A stretch of DNA of 56,857 nucleotides from Bacteroidota bacterium (lineage in GTDB: Bacteria > Bacteroidota > Bacteroidia > Cytophagales > Cyclobacteriaceae), in contig JAQCJI010000008.1 in assembly GCA_027593175.1 (NCBI GenBank), forward strand, positions 1-56,857. Direction: 5' to 3'. A model generated the notes under the pieces. It saw nothing but the letters and a program-made list of their open reading frames with translations, ran no database searches and had not been told where the DNA came from. Shown piece after piece: positions 41,049 to 49,036 of this stretch. How positions within the stretch are numbered: position 1 is the first letter of the stretch; each line of letters opens with the position of its first letter. The position numbers and the translations under genes were made by a program.

Positions 41049-42971
41049 ATGAATTACCTTTCAGTAGAAAATCTAAGCAAGGCCTTCGGAGAGCGAAAAC
41101 TTTTTTCCAACATCTCTTTCGGTATTGCCCAAGGTCAAAAAATTGCCCTCGTGGGGATCAACGGAGCAGGGAAGTCCACCTTGATGAAGATTATCATGGG
41201 ACTAGAAATTCCAGATAGGGGTCAAGTGGCGCTCAACCAGGCTGTGAAAATCGCCTATGTGCATCAGAATCCGGTTTTTGAGGGCAACCTAAGTATCTAT
41301 CAGACGATTTTTGACCAAAGTAATTCCGAAATCCTCCAAGTCATTGAGGCCTACCACAAGGCCATGATCGATGCTGAGCGAGGGTTGGACAACTCCGAAC
41401 AAATGTCTAAGCTCTTTGAAAAAATGGATGCGCTTCAGGCCTGGGACTTTGAATATCAAGTCAAAGAAGTGTTAGGTAAACTTGGTCTTCACGATACCGA
41501 ACTTCCTATAGGCAACCTGTCTGGAGGGCAGCGTAAACGAGTAGCCCTTGCCAAAGCCATCTTGGAAAAGCCAGACCTATTGCTTTTGGATGAGCCCACC
41601 AACCACCTGGATTTGGAGACTATCGAATGGCTTGAAGACTATTTATCCAAGGCCAATCTCGCCCTATTTATGGTAACCCACGATCGCTATTTCCTAGAAA
41701 AAGTGACCAACGAGATCCTAGAATTGGACCAAGGAAACATCCATCGCTACCAAGGCAACTATGGCTATTTTCTAGACAAAAAGTCAGCGCGCATGCAGAT
41801 TGAGGATATTGAAATTGAGAAAGCCAAAAGTCTCTACAAAAAGGAGCTAGATTGGATCCGCCGCCAGCCCAAAGCAAGAGGAACCAAAGCCAAGTACCGC
41901 GTGGATGCCTTCGAAGAAACCAAGGAAAAGGCCTTTACCAAAAGGGAGGAGCGCGACATCGAACTGACCGTATCCACACAGCGTTTAGGAAATAAGATTC
42001 TCGAGATTGAAAAAATAGGGAAGTCTTTTGACGGTTTAACCCTCTTAAAAGACTTTTCTTATATCTTTAAAAAGAAAGATCGTATTGGAATCATTGGCCC
42101 AAATGGGGCAGGAAAAACCACTTTTCTGAAGATGATTACCGGCCTGCTCGATCCCGATGAAGGGAAAGTGACGGCTGGACAAACTACTGCTTTTGGCTAC
42201 TACCGACAGGAAGAGGATCGCTTTGAAGAGGAAAAGCGACTGATTGACGTAGTGAAAGATATTGCAGAAGTGGTGGTCCTAGACAAAGGCCAAACAATCA
42301 CGGTCAGCCAATTTTTGACTCAGTTTGGATTTCCCCCTAAGCAACAGTTTACTCCCATTGGGAAAATGAGTGGAGGTGAACGAAGACGACTTCAGTTGCT
42401 CCTAGTGCTTATCAAAAATCCCAATTTTTTGATCCTCGACGAACCTACTAACGACCTGGATTTGATGACCCTGAATATCCTGGAAGAATTCTTGGACACA
42501 TTTCCTGGTTGCTTGATCATCGTGTCTCACGACCGTTACTTTATGGATCGCCTGGTTGAACACCTCTTTATCTTTGAAGGCGAAGGTAAAATCAAGGACT
42601 TCCCCGGAAATTACACTGATTTCAGAGAATGGGAACAAGAAAATGAAGACCGGAGAACGAAAACCAATGATTCTGGCCAACAGAAAGTTGATACCAAAAA
42701 TGGGGGGTCAGTAACCATAGTAAGTAAGAAGGAAACTTCACCAAAGATCAAAGCTAGCTACAAGCAAAAGCAGGAGTTCAAGCAGATCAACGAATTGATC
42801 GCTAAACTAGAGGGGGAAAAATCAACGATCACAGATCAAATTGCTTCGGGTACATCCGATGTAAATCAATTACTTACTTGGACGAACAAGCTTCAAGACA
42901 TGGATAGACAATTGGAAGAATTGGAATTGTCTTGGTTGGAATTGAGCGAATTGGATGGAATAGCCGATTGA
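41049..42971 (+). CDS. ABC-F family ATPase (Uup-like)
   Basis: The 640-residue product has two nucleotide-binding domains with Walker A GINGAGKST and GPNGAGKTT, ABC signatures LSGGQRKR and MSGGERRR, Walker B LLLLDEPTNHLDL and LILDEPTNDLDL, and no membrane helices, so it is a soluble ABC-F protein. A linker with the P-site-tRNA interaction motif (about residues 240-310) lies between domains. A C-terminal coiled coil (about 570-635) makes it Uup-like. ABC-F proteins bind ribosomes and resolve stalled elongation. The start was chosen at the ATG at 41049, since upstream frames are before the promoter. Confidence 0.92.
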   Translation: MNYLSVENLSKAFGERKLFSNISFGIAQGQKIALVGINGAGKSTLMKIIMGLEIPDRGQVALNQAVKIAYVHQNPVFEGNLSIYQTIFDQSNSEILQVIEAYHKAMIDAERGLDNSEQMSKLFEKMDALQAWDFEYQVKEVLGKLGLHDTELPIGNLSGGQRKRVALAKAILEKPDLLLLDEPTNHLDLETIEWLEDYLSKANLALFMVTHDRYFLEKVTNEILELDQGNIHRYQGNYGYFLDKKSARMQIEDIEIEKAKSLYKKELDWIRRQPKARGTKAKYRVDAFEETKEKAFTKREERDIELTVSTQRLGNKILEIEKIGKSFDGLTLLKDFSYIFKKKDRIGIIGPNGAGKTTFLKMITGLLDPDEGKVTAGQTTAFGYYRQEEDRFEEEKRLIDVVKDIAEVVVLDKGQTITVSQFLTQFGFPPKQQFTPIGKMSGGERRRLQLLLVLIKNPNFLILDEPTNDLDLMTLNILEEFLDTFPGCLIIVSHDRYFMDRLVEHLFIFEGEGKIKDFPGNYTDFREWEQENEDRRTKTNDSGQQKVDTKNGGSVTIVSKKETSPKIKASYKQKQEFKQINELIAKLEGEKSTITDQIASGTSDVNQLLTWTNKLQDMDRQLEELELSWLELSELDGIAD

Positions 42972-42991
42972 TTGCTTGAGCGCCTATTTTT

Positions 42992-43043
42992 CTCGCAAAG
43001 GCGCAAAGCAATTTAACTCTTAGCCTCTCTCCATCTTTGCGAG
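42992..43043. repeat. GCAAAG-type inverted repeat next to a GxxExxY remnant
   Basis: CTCGCAAAG (42992-43000) and CTTTGCGAG (43035-43043) are perfect inverted repeats. The interior repeats GGCGCAAAGC and AACTCTTAGCCTC. It lies 23 bases from the GxxExxY gene remnant and belongs to the same word family as 608-752 and 34175-34226. Confidence 0.65.
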
Positions 43044-43065
43044 ATTTACTTTTTTATAATTAACC

Positions 43066-43161
43066 CTATAAATTATTAACCATCCGAGTAATTCCATTTT
43101 TGATTAGCGCTTCGTTGAAATTAATTCGCAGCCCCAGTTTGAGATCAGTCAGGTTCAAAAA
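43066..43161 (-). pseudogene. C-terminal remnant of a GxxExxY-type protein
   Basis: A 31-codon stretch ending at a stop codon reads FLNLTDLKLGLRINFNEA then LIKNGITRMVNNL. This pattern (leader, LKLGLxINF, LIKxGIxRxVN) is what I recall for the C-terminus of GxxExxY proteins, the PDDEXK-like small nuclease-fold family often found in multiple copies in Bacteroidota. The N-terminal three quarters are missing and the frame upstream of it belongs to no known family, so it is a remnant. Confidence 0.6.
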
Positions 43162-43216
43162 GGTCAGACCCAAGTCCGATATGAATATGAAAACAGGTAT
43201 CTACGATGATTTTGTT

Positions 43217-43365
43217 AATTTTCCGCTGCTCTGGTACTGTCACGCCCAAGAAGAGATCTCCTTCGACATAACCTCTAGTTTGAAGTAAATTTGAAGATTG
43301 CCAGCCTTTGCGGGAAGAGACTTTTGCTGGAGGCTTAGGAGTATCTGTTCACAAAAAGTACTCAT
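43217..43365 (-). pseudogene. Frameshifted N-terminal remnant of an AlkD-like DNA alkylation repair gene
   Basis: The start is the ATG at 43365, which overlaps the phosphorylase stop (ATGA), so the gene was once coupled. The first frame gives ILLSLQQKSLPAKAGNLQ and IYFK, typical of AlkD-like N-termini, but ends in a stop after 41 codons. A shift of one base restores GYVEGDLFLGVTVPEQRKI, a highly characteristic AlkD-family segment (HEAT-like helices that act on alkylated DNA). After RKI the family sequence ends and unrelated sequence and the GxxExxY remnant follow. So this is a truncated pseudogene with at least one frameshift. Confidence 0.75.
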
Positions 43366-44219
43366 GCTGTAAAGGTGGCTAATGCGAGCTGAATGGCTTT
43401 TTCTATTGTTTTTTCACCAGTTGCATCAAATTTTTTCAGCGGTCTATTTGCCAGGATGGCGTTGAGGCTGAGTACTTCGTGGCTGAGGAGCTCTCCCAGT
43501 GCATAATATCCTGCCGTCTCCATCTCAAAGTTGGTCAAGTTGCGGCCCTGCACGCGAAGTGCGGCAAGTCGTTCGATCATCTGCTCAAAACGAGGCTTTA
43601 GTCGTACTTCTCGGCCTTGAGGCGCATAAAATCCGGGACAGGTAAGCGTCACTCCCCGTAGAATCTCTGGGTCAAGTTTTGCCAATAATAGGGACGAAGC
43701 TGCAGTTTGGTAGGGACAAAACGAAAGACCAAGTTCGGCTTGAATCGCTTGCCCAAAGTCCTGTGCTCCTGATAGCTCTGGGTAATACGCCATCAAGGTG
43801 TCCATCCCGATAGCGATCTCGGAGGCAAGCAAGGTGCCCGTTGGGATGGCTTCGTGGAGACTTCCAGAGGTACCTATACGGATGATTTGGAGGCTCCTTT
43901 TGTCTGTTTTAACCTGGCGGGAGTCTAAATCTATGTTGACTAGTGCATCGAGCTCGGTCATCAAGATCTCGATGTTGTCTGTCCCTATCCCAGTACTGAT
44001 GGCGGAGACGTGCTGTCCGTTTTTCCAACCCGTGTGAGTAATGAATTCTCGGTTTTGGCCTTTGAAGTCTATCTGGTCAAAGTGACGAGATACCGTCGAC
44101 ACCCGATCTGGGTCTCCCACCGTAAACACAATATTTCCTAGCTGTTGGGGCTGCAGGCGCAAATGGTAAACGCTACCATCTGGGTGAAGGATGAGTTCCG
44201 TTTCAGGAATTTGACGCAT
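43362..44219 (-). CDS. Nucleoside phosphorylase (uridine phosphorylase type)
   Basis: The 285-residue product has features of the PNP/UDP phosphorylase superfamily: FTVGDPDRV near the N-terminus, ISTGIGTDNIEIL, IRIGTSGSL and the substrate-binding FEMETAGYY. The FEMETA motif is found in uridine and purine phosphorylases. It cleaves nucleosides with phosphate in salvage. The start overlaps the end of the trhO gene by 17 bases on the same strand, so it is probably in one transcript. The stop overlaps the start of the alkD remnant. Confidence 0.88.
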   Translation of the reverse strand: MRQIPETELILHPDGSVYHLRLQPQQLGNIVFTVGDPDRVSTVSRHFDQIDFKGQNREFITHTGWKNGQHVSAISTGIGTDNIEILMTELDALVNIDLDSRQVKTDKRSLQIIRIGTSGSLHEAIPTGTLLASEIAIGMDTLMAYYPELSGAQDFGQAIQAELGLSFCPYQTAASSLLLAKLDPEILRGVTLTCPGFYAPQGREVRLKPRFEQMIERLAALRVQGRNLTNFEMETAGYYALGELLSHEVLSLNAILANRPLKKFDATGEKTIEKAIQLALATFTA

Positions 44220-45204
44220 CTCCAGAATTTTTTTTTGCCCATTCTTTGGAAAGACTTCGGTGGAGGCTCAGAAAGGGGTTGTAGCCGTTGGAAGTTTTTT
44301 GGTAGGCACCTGAACCGTCGTAGTGCCGCTTTTTGGGGTGTTCCTGGCACTCGGTAGAGCAGGCTCCTTGTAGCTTCCAGCCACAGGCTTCACAGATGGC
44401 GAGGTGATCGTTGCAACTTGGATTCGCACAGTTGACCATACGGTCACTGGCTGTTCCACAAATATGGCAGGAGGAGACAATGCTCGGATTAACGGTATTG
44501 ACTTCCACTGCGATGCGATTGTCAAATACGTAGCATTTTCCCTCAAAATCCTCCCCTCCAGCTACCATGCCGTACTTGATAATGCCTCCATGGAGTTGGT
44601 AGACGTCTTCAAATCCCTGTTCCAACAAGAAGGCAGAGGCTTTTTCGCACTTGATACCTCCTGTGCAGTAGGTCAGTACTTTTTTGTTTTTAAGGGGAGT
44701 CAGTTCCTTGACCTTTTCAGAGAAATCTCGGAAGTTATCTATGTCAAGGGTAATAGCATTTTTGAAGCGTCCCAGTTCGTGCTCGTATTTGGAGCGCACA
44801 TCAAGGATGACAACATCCTCTTGGTCCTTCATTTTTTTAAATTCTTTCGGCTCCAGGTACTTACCTGTTTTTACATTGGGGTTTAGGTGGCGGAGCGAGG
44901 AATGGACAATTTCTGGTTTATAGCGTACATGAATCTTTGCAAAAGCATGAGTCTCGTGGCTATCGATTTTAAATTCTGTCTTTACAAAGCGCAGGTCTGC
45001 TTGGATGTAGGCTATGTACTTTTCGCAATCCGAAGGGAGGCCTGATACCGTTCCGTTGAGCCCTTCGTCAGAAATGATGATTCGGCCTCGGATATTGTTG
45101 GCTACGCAGAAAAGGTGGTGTTCTTCTCGGTATTCTTCTGGCTTGTAAATGTCTGCGTAGCAGTAGTACAGCAGAATACGATAGGGTTTGTTTGTTTTTT
45201 CCAT
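44203..45204 (-). CDS. trhO: tRNA uridine(34) hydroxylase (TrhO), rhodanese family
   Basis: The 333-residue product has an N-terminal ferredoxin-like domain and a rhodanese domain with the active-site CTGGIKCEKA (Cys180 and Cys186) that is diagnostic for TrhO, followed by a Cys-rich zinc-binding-like C-terminus (CHICGTASD and CANPSC). TrhO hydroxylates uridine 34 of tRNAs using oxygen, the first step to 5-oxyacetyl uridine-type modifications. The ATG at 45204 (MEKTNKPYRI) is chosen; upstream in-frame starts read through repeat sequence. The 3' end overlaps the phosphorylase gene. Confidence 0.92.
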   Translation of the reverse strand: MEKTNKPYRILLYYCYADIYKPEEYREEHHLFCVANNIRGRIIISDEGLNGTVSGLPSDCEKYIAYIQADLRFVKTEFKIDSHETHAFAKIHVRYKPEIVHSSLRHLNPNVKTGKYLEPKEFKKMKDQEDVVILDVRSKYEHELGRFKNAITLDIDNFRDFSEKVKELTPLKNKKVLTYCTGGIKCEKASAFLLEQGFEDVYQLHGGIIKYGMVAGGEDFEGKCYVFDNRIAVEVNTVNPSIVSSCHICGTASDRMVNCANPSCNDHLAICEACGWKLQGACSTECQEHPKKRHYDGSGAYQKTSNGYNPFLSLHRSLSKEWAKKNSGDASNS

Positions 45205-45269
45205 AACTGATGCCCTGTTTCGGCAGGGTGTTTGGGTGTTGATTGGCATTTTTATTTGACAGATGCAAA

Positions 45270-45541
45270 AGCCGAGATACAAGAGCCATGACCCACTGTA
45301 CCAAGATTTGTTAGTATCAAGGCTAGTATCAAGTATCAAAACGCGAAAAGAATCCTAGACCATACTTTGTACTTCGTACTTTGTTCTATCCTCCACTTTT
45401 TCCTTCAACATTATCCGTTCGATATTCGACATTAGTTAGATGTCGTATTTCGTACGTTCACTCACTTCTTTATTCTACACTCAGCGTTCAGTATTCGTTA
45501 TTAATTTTAAATCCGTATTTCATGTTTCGTAGCTCAAATTC
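45270..45541. repeat. Composite intergenic repeat (AAGTAC, AGTATCAAG, TTCGATATT words)
   Basis: The region between the trhO start and the NeuD-like gene holds GTACCAAG, repeated AGTATCAAG words, TTTGTACTTCGTACTTTG (45367-45384), TTCGATATTCGACATT and a run of TTCGTA/TTCAGTATTCG-like words. It is the same vocabulary as at 23419-23696 and 40208-40331. No gene is present in this 337-base gap. Confidence 0.55.
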
Positions 45542-46177
45542 CTACTTTATTTTCGTCGCTGGATTTCCAAACACGGTCTCGTTTTTTTCCAAAGAGGAGA
45601 TGACCACTGATCCAGCTCCCACGCGGGCACCTTTGCCGATGCGGACGCCAGAGACTATGGTAACCCCCGAGCCGATAAATGCACCTTCCTCTACAATAAC
45701 TTCAGAGTTGATAATCGTGCCAGCACCAATTTGAACATAATCTTCAATGGTTACCTGGTGGTCGATAATGGCTCCTGTGTGAAAAATACAGTGACTACCC
45801 ACCTTTGCTCCTGCTCCCAGGGTTACTTGCGCATTGATAAAATTGCCATGACCCAGGCTAGCATTGGTGGCGATGTATGCGCGTTCATGAATGGCATTGA
45901 TCGGCTGCATTTTTCTATTTTCAAGAAGAAGCTCCACCAAAAATTTACGGTATTTGGTGTCATCAACTGCCACAAAGGCCTCGGTTTTTTTACCGATTAG
46001 TTTCAAGAACCCCTCGTCTTCGGTACCACCAAGTATGGGGATGTTGTTGATCTCCGTACCATGTAGCTTTGCGTCTTCGTCTAGTAATCCATAGACGACT
46101 ACCTGATTGCTATTGAAGATCTCAAGTGCAGGATGGGCAATGCCTTTTGCACCGAGTATGATCACAGGTTTTTCCAT
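45542..46177 (-). CDS. NeuD/PglD-family hexapeptide acyltransferase
   Basis: The 211-residue product has an N-terminal Rossmann-like nucleotide/substrate domain (VIILGAKGIAHPALEIF) and a left-handed beta-helix built from hexapeptide repeats (about residues 95-200; for example GAGTIINSEVIVEEGAFIG). The catalytic His lies in HTGAIIDHQ. NeuD and PglD acetylate sialic acid or UDP-amino sugars for glycoconjugates, so a sugar acetyltransferase role is likely. The ATG at 46177 (MEKPVIIL) is chosen over a longer frame that runs into the neighbour. Confidence 0.88.
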   Translation of the reverse strand: MEKPVIILGAKGIAHPALEIFNSNQVVVYGLLDEDAKLHGTEINNIPILGGTEDEGFLKLIGKKTEAFVAVDDTKYRKFLVELLLENRKMQPINAIHERAYIATNASLGHGNFINAQVTLGAGAKVGSHCIFHTGAIIDHQVTIEDYVQIGAGTIINSEVIVEEGAFIGSGVTIVSGVRIGKGARVGAGSVVISSLEKNETVFGNPATKIK

Positions 46178-46230
46178 TGCGTAGGGGTTGATTTGCAAAA
46201 ATACAGGAATTGTGGCGTTTGCACAACGAT

Positions 46231-47526
46231 TCATTTGGCAGGACCCCGAAGTAGGCTTTGTCCAATTTTGCAGGACAGGCATTTTTGTGCACTGCAGTAC
46301 TTTCGGTACAGTTCAAGCATTCCTTGGGAATCAAAGGCTGTTTTAGGGATCCATGCATGGCGAACAAACTTTCGGAGGATGTAATTTTGCTCTGCTGGGA
46401 GGGTTTGAAGAATTGAAAAGCAGCGTTCTTTCCATATTTCTAGGTCGTTGTATTCCCCATAGGCAAACCAGATAGGGAGCACAAAATTGATTGCTAATAG
46501 TTGGATGCTCTGTTCTGAGAGTCCATTTGAAGTGATTTTGCTACTTGGCTTCCCAAAGGTGTAGTGCTTTCGCCAATAGGGAGAGGGCGGTGTTTGAAAA
46601 ATTTTTTTGAAGGAAATCAGATTCCCAGATTCTTCTAATAGGGTGGAGAGCAAGTGTGGAGCTTGTACCAATACTGTTGCCAGTTGCGCTAGCCGTAGGG
46701 TAGGGAAATTAGCCGGACGGGCACCAAGAAAAGTCCAATGTTGTCGGGAAAGCCCATTGGCCCAACCGTATTTTTTCTGATAAAAATCATGGTCTTTTTT
46801 GAGCTGCAAGACATAGGGTTCTTCCGAATTATCTGGAAGTAAGCCTGCTTGTCCCAGTAGCATGGCTTCCAAATGCTGAAGCTGTTCTCGGTGTCTTTTG
46901 AGAAGGGAGTAAGGCAGGAGCTGTCCCAACTCTTCCATGGGTAGTCGGTTGGTATGGTAACCAAAACACTTAAAAAGCCATCGGTAGGCAGCCTCTTCCC
47001 AATCCCCCTGAGTAGCCTGAAGTATGGCAAGCACCCCCTTTGACTTTTCGTGGAGGCGTTCGACCAGTGCTTTTTCTGAAGCTGAAAAGCGTAGGATTTC
47101 AGGGACAGTGGTTAGGGCATGTTCACAGGGAAGATCTATTTTGAAATCAAGGAGATGTTGGTAATTGCGCCAAATGTCTAGGTAAATTTTGTCCTTTAAC
47201 TCCACCGTCGGCATAGCGGTACCATCCTGACGAAAGACCTGCCGGTCGTTTTCCCAAACCAGATGTAAGACTACTGCATTGTAGCCAAGGTCCTTATCGT
47301 GCGTATGCTGTACCCATTCTGAGGATTTCCGGTGAACTTCCACATGGCCATGCAGCGTGATTCCCCCGATAATCAAGGCGGCATTTTGGAAGTCAGGACC
47401 TTCGAGGGAATTGTGAAAGCCAACCTGCAAGATTTGGAGTTCCTCCCCCGCTGCAGTGAGGAGGTTTTTGCGGTCGAAATATTGGTATTTCCATACCAAC
47501 TGTAAAAAGTCTTCTTTAAAATCCAT
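46231..47526 (-). CDS. DUF2851 family protein
   Basis: The 431-residue product is full-length for the DUF2851 family, common in Bacteroidota. The N-terminal EGPDFQNAALIIGG and HGHVEVHRKSSEWVQHTHD show acidic and basic residues in a pattern that resembles a PDDEXK nuclease-like core. The C-terminus has two Cys-containing turns (AQKCLSCKIG). Function unknown. It is 53 bases upstream of the NeuD-like gene on the same strand and may share its transcript. Confidence 0.85.
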   Translation of the reverse strand: MDFKEDFLQLVWKYQYFDRKNLLTAAGEELQILQVGFHNSLEGPDFQNAALIIGGITLHGHVEVHRKSSEWVQHTHDKDLGYNAVVLHLVWENDRQVFRQDGTAMPTVELKDKIYLDIWRNYQHLLDFKIDLPCEHALTTVPEILRFSASEKALVERLHEKSKGVLAILQATQGDWEEAAYRWLFKCFGYHTNRLPMEELGQLLPYSLLKRHREQLQHLEAMLLGQAGLLPDNSEEPYVLQLKKDHDFYQKKYGWANGLSRQHWTFLGARPANFPTLRLAQLATVLVQAPHLLSTLLEESGNLISFKKIFQTPPSPYWRKHYTFGKPSSKITSNGLSEQSIQLLAINFVLPIWFAYGEYNDLEIWKERCFSILQTLPAEQNYILRKFVRHAWIPKTAFDSQGMLELYRKYCSAQKCLSCKIGQSLLRGPAK

Positions 47527-47629
47527 AAAAAATAAGTCTAAAAAGTAATCGGAATATAGCTAACAACTCGCTAGGATGCAAGGGATTAGGGGCTACTTTA
47601 AAAAATTGGAATCTGAAACTTGGAGTTGC

Positions 47630-48448
47630 TTACTTCAAATAGCGATCGAGGAGTTCGCGCATTTCCTCCTGAAGTTTCTGCGCTTCTTTTCGCGCTTCTT
47701 TTGCAAAATCTTTTTCCTTGGAAGCATAGATGATTCCTCGGCTGGAGTTGACGAGTAGCCCGCAATTGGAGTTCATTCCAAATTGGGCCACATCGGCCAA
47801 ACTGCCTCCTTGAGCTCCTACGCCTGGCACGAGCAAGAAGTGGTCTGGCACTGTTTTCCGTACTTCTCCGATAAGCTCTCCTCGGGTGGCACCGACCACG
47901 TACATGAGGTTTTCGGGGCTTCCCCATTCCTGACTTTTTTCAAGAACGGTTTGGTAGAGCGCTTTGCCAGAAGTGTCTTGAAGGAGTTGGAAGTCCAACG
48001 ACCCTGGGTTGGAGGTCAGCGCAAGAAGGATCGCCCACTTGCCCTCAAATTCCAAAAAGGGACTGACCGAATCCTTGCCCATGTAAGGAGCAACCGTAAT
48101 GGAATCGAAGTTCATGTTCTTAAAAAATGCCTCAGCGTAGCGTGTGGCCGTATTGCCAATGTCGCCGCGCTTGGCATCTGCAATCGAAAAGATGTGCTTT
48201 GGAATCAATGCCTCTACCTTGGCGAGCGTTTCCCATCCTTTGGCGCCATGTGCTTCAAAAAAAGCCGTGTTTGGCTTGTAGGCTACGGCAAAGTCGACCG
48301 TCTCCTCGATGATTTGCTGGCAGAAAGAGAAAATTGGATCGATCTCATTTTTTAGGTGGGATGGGATTTTTTCAAGGTCTGGATCCAGTCCTACACAGAG
48401 GAAGGAGGATTTTTGTTGGATCTGGGCAAAAAGCTTGGCTCGGGTCAT
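47630..48448 (-). CDS. pyrF: Orotidine-5'-phosphate decarboxylase
   Basis: The 272-residue product is of the long PyrF type. Signatures: FLCVGLDPDLEKIP, the catalytic DAKRGDIGNTA (with the Lys/Asp network), and LLVPGVGAQGG near the phosphate-binding site. It makes UMP from OMP in pyrimidine synthesis. The ATG at 48448 gives the normal start. No partner gene is adjacent. Confidence 0.95.
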   Translation of the reverse strand: MTRAKLFAQIQQKSSFLCVGLDPDLEKIPSHLKNEIDPIFSFCQQIIEETVDFAVAYKPNTAFFEAHGAKGWETLAKVEALIPKHIFSIADAKRGDIGNTATRYAEAFFKNMNFDSITVAPYMGKDSVSPFLEFEGKWAILLALTSNPGSLDFQLLQDTSGKALYQTVLEKSQEWGSPENLMYVVGATRGELIGEVRKTVPDHFLLVPGVGAQGGSLADVAQFGMNSNCGLLVNSSRGIIYASKEKDFAKEARKEAQKLQEEMRELLDRYLK

Positions 48449-48662
48449 AGTCGGGAAGAATATGCGTAAAGTTAGAAATTAATCGGATCAACCTTCTTTT
48501 GAGCGCTGCAGTCTTTGTGGAACTAGGTACTCTAAACAAATTTATTTTTTGGCTTCTATTTTCCACTTGGATTCCAACGCTCTCCCTGATTTACTTCGAG
48601 CAAGCACTTCACCGGAGCGGTAGCAAGTGTGGAAAAAGCAGAGTAGAAATTATTATTTGCTC
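48449..48662. other. Intergenic region between pyrF and hpf
   Basis: AT-rich 260-base gap containing only the terminator at its end. No tRNA or small gene was seen. In other Bacteroidota I recall a tRNA-tuf cluster after hpf; nothing like it is here. Confidence 0.4.
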
Positions 48663-48694
48663 AAAAAAATAAACCCGAAGAGTAGTCCTTCGGG
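48663..48694 (-). terminator. Terminator of hpf
   Basis: Perfect 7-bp stem CCCGAAG/CTTCGGG (48674-48694) followed on the minus strand by TTTATTTTTTT, just after the hpf stop. Confidence 0.8.
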
Positions 48695-48709
48695 AACGCT
48701 TCGAGTGAA

Positions 48710-49003
48710 TTAGTTGGTTTTCTCTTTGTGCTTTTCCAGCTGCCGTCTTAGGCCTTCTACCGCCTCGTCCGTAGCTGCCTCAAAGGAATCATCTTGGTAT
48801 TTGGCAAAAAACTGTTTTCCAGGAACGTTCAGTTTGATTTCTACGAGTTTGTTTTGGTTTTTCTCATTTTTATCCAACCTCAAAAACACCTCCCCATCCA
48901 AAATACTGTCGTAGAATATGTCCAGTTTGTCGGCCTTTTTCTGAATAAAATTGATCAGCTTTTGATCGGCGTCGAAGTGAATGGAATGCATCTGTAGTTT
49001 CAT
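48710..49003 (-). CDS. hpf: Ribosome hibernation-promoting factor (HPF/YfiA short form)
   Basis: The 97-residue product has the S30EA/HPF core: MHSIHFDADQKLINFIQKK, EVFLRLDKN and AKYQDDSFEAATDEAV. It binds the 30S decoding centre in stationary phase and helps to inactivate ribosomes. It has the short form without the C-terminal dimerisation domain. It is 33 bases downstream of the xerC-like gene on the same strand, so it may be co-transcribed. Both lie downstream of rpsU. Confidence 0.9.
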   Translation of the reverse strand: MKLQMHSIHFDADQKLINFIQKKADKLDIFYDSILDGEVFLRLDKNEKNQNKLVEIKLNVPGKQFFAKYQDDSFEAATDEAVEGLRRQLEKHKEKTN

Positions 49004-49036
49004 AATTGAAAGGGTTTAGGGTTAAACAAAAAGTAC

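Noticed and set aside
43100-43288. 62-residue plus-strand frame
   Set aside because: It lies antisense to the alkD and GxxExxY remnants, which explain the sequence better.
47783-48355. 190-residue plus-strand frame inside pyrF
   Set aside because: Antisense shadow of pyrF; the pyrF catalytic motifs explain the strand choice.
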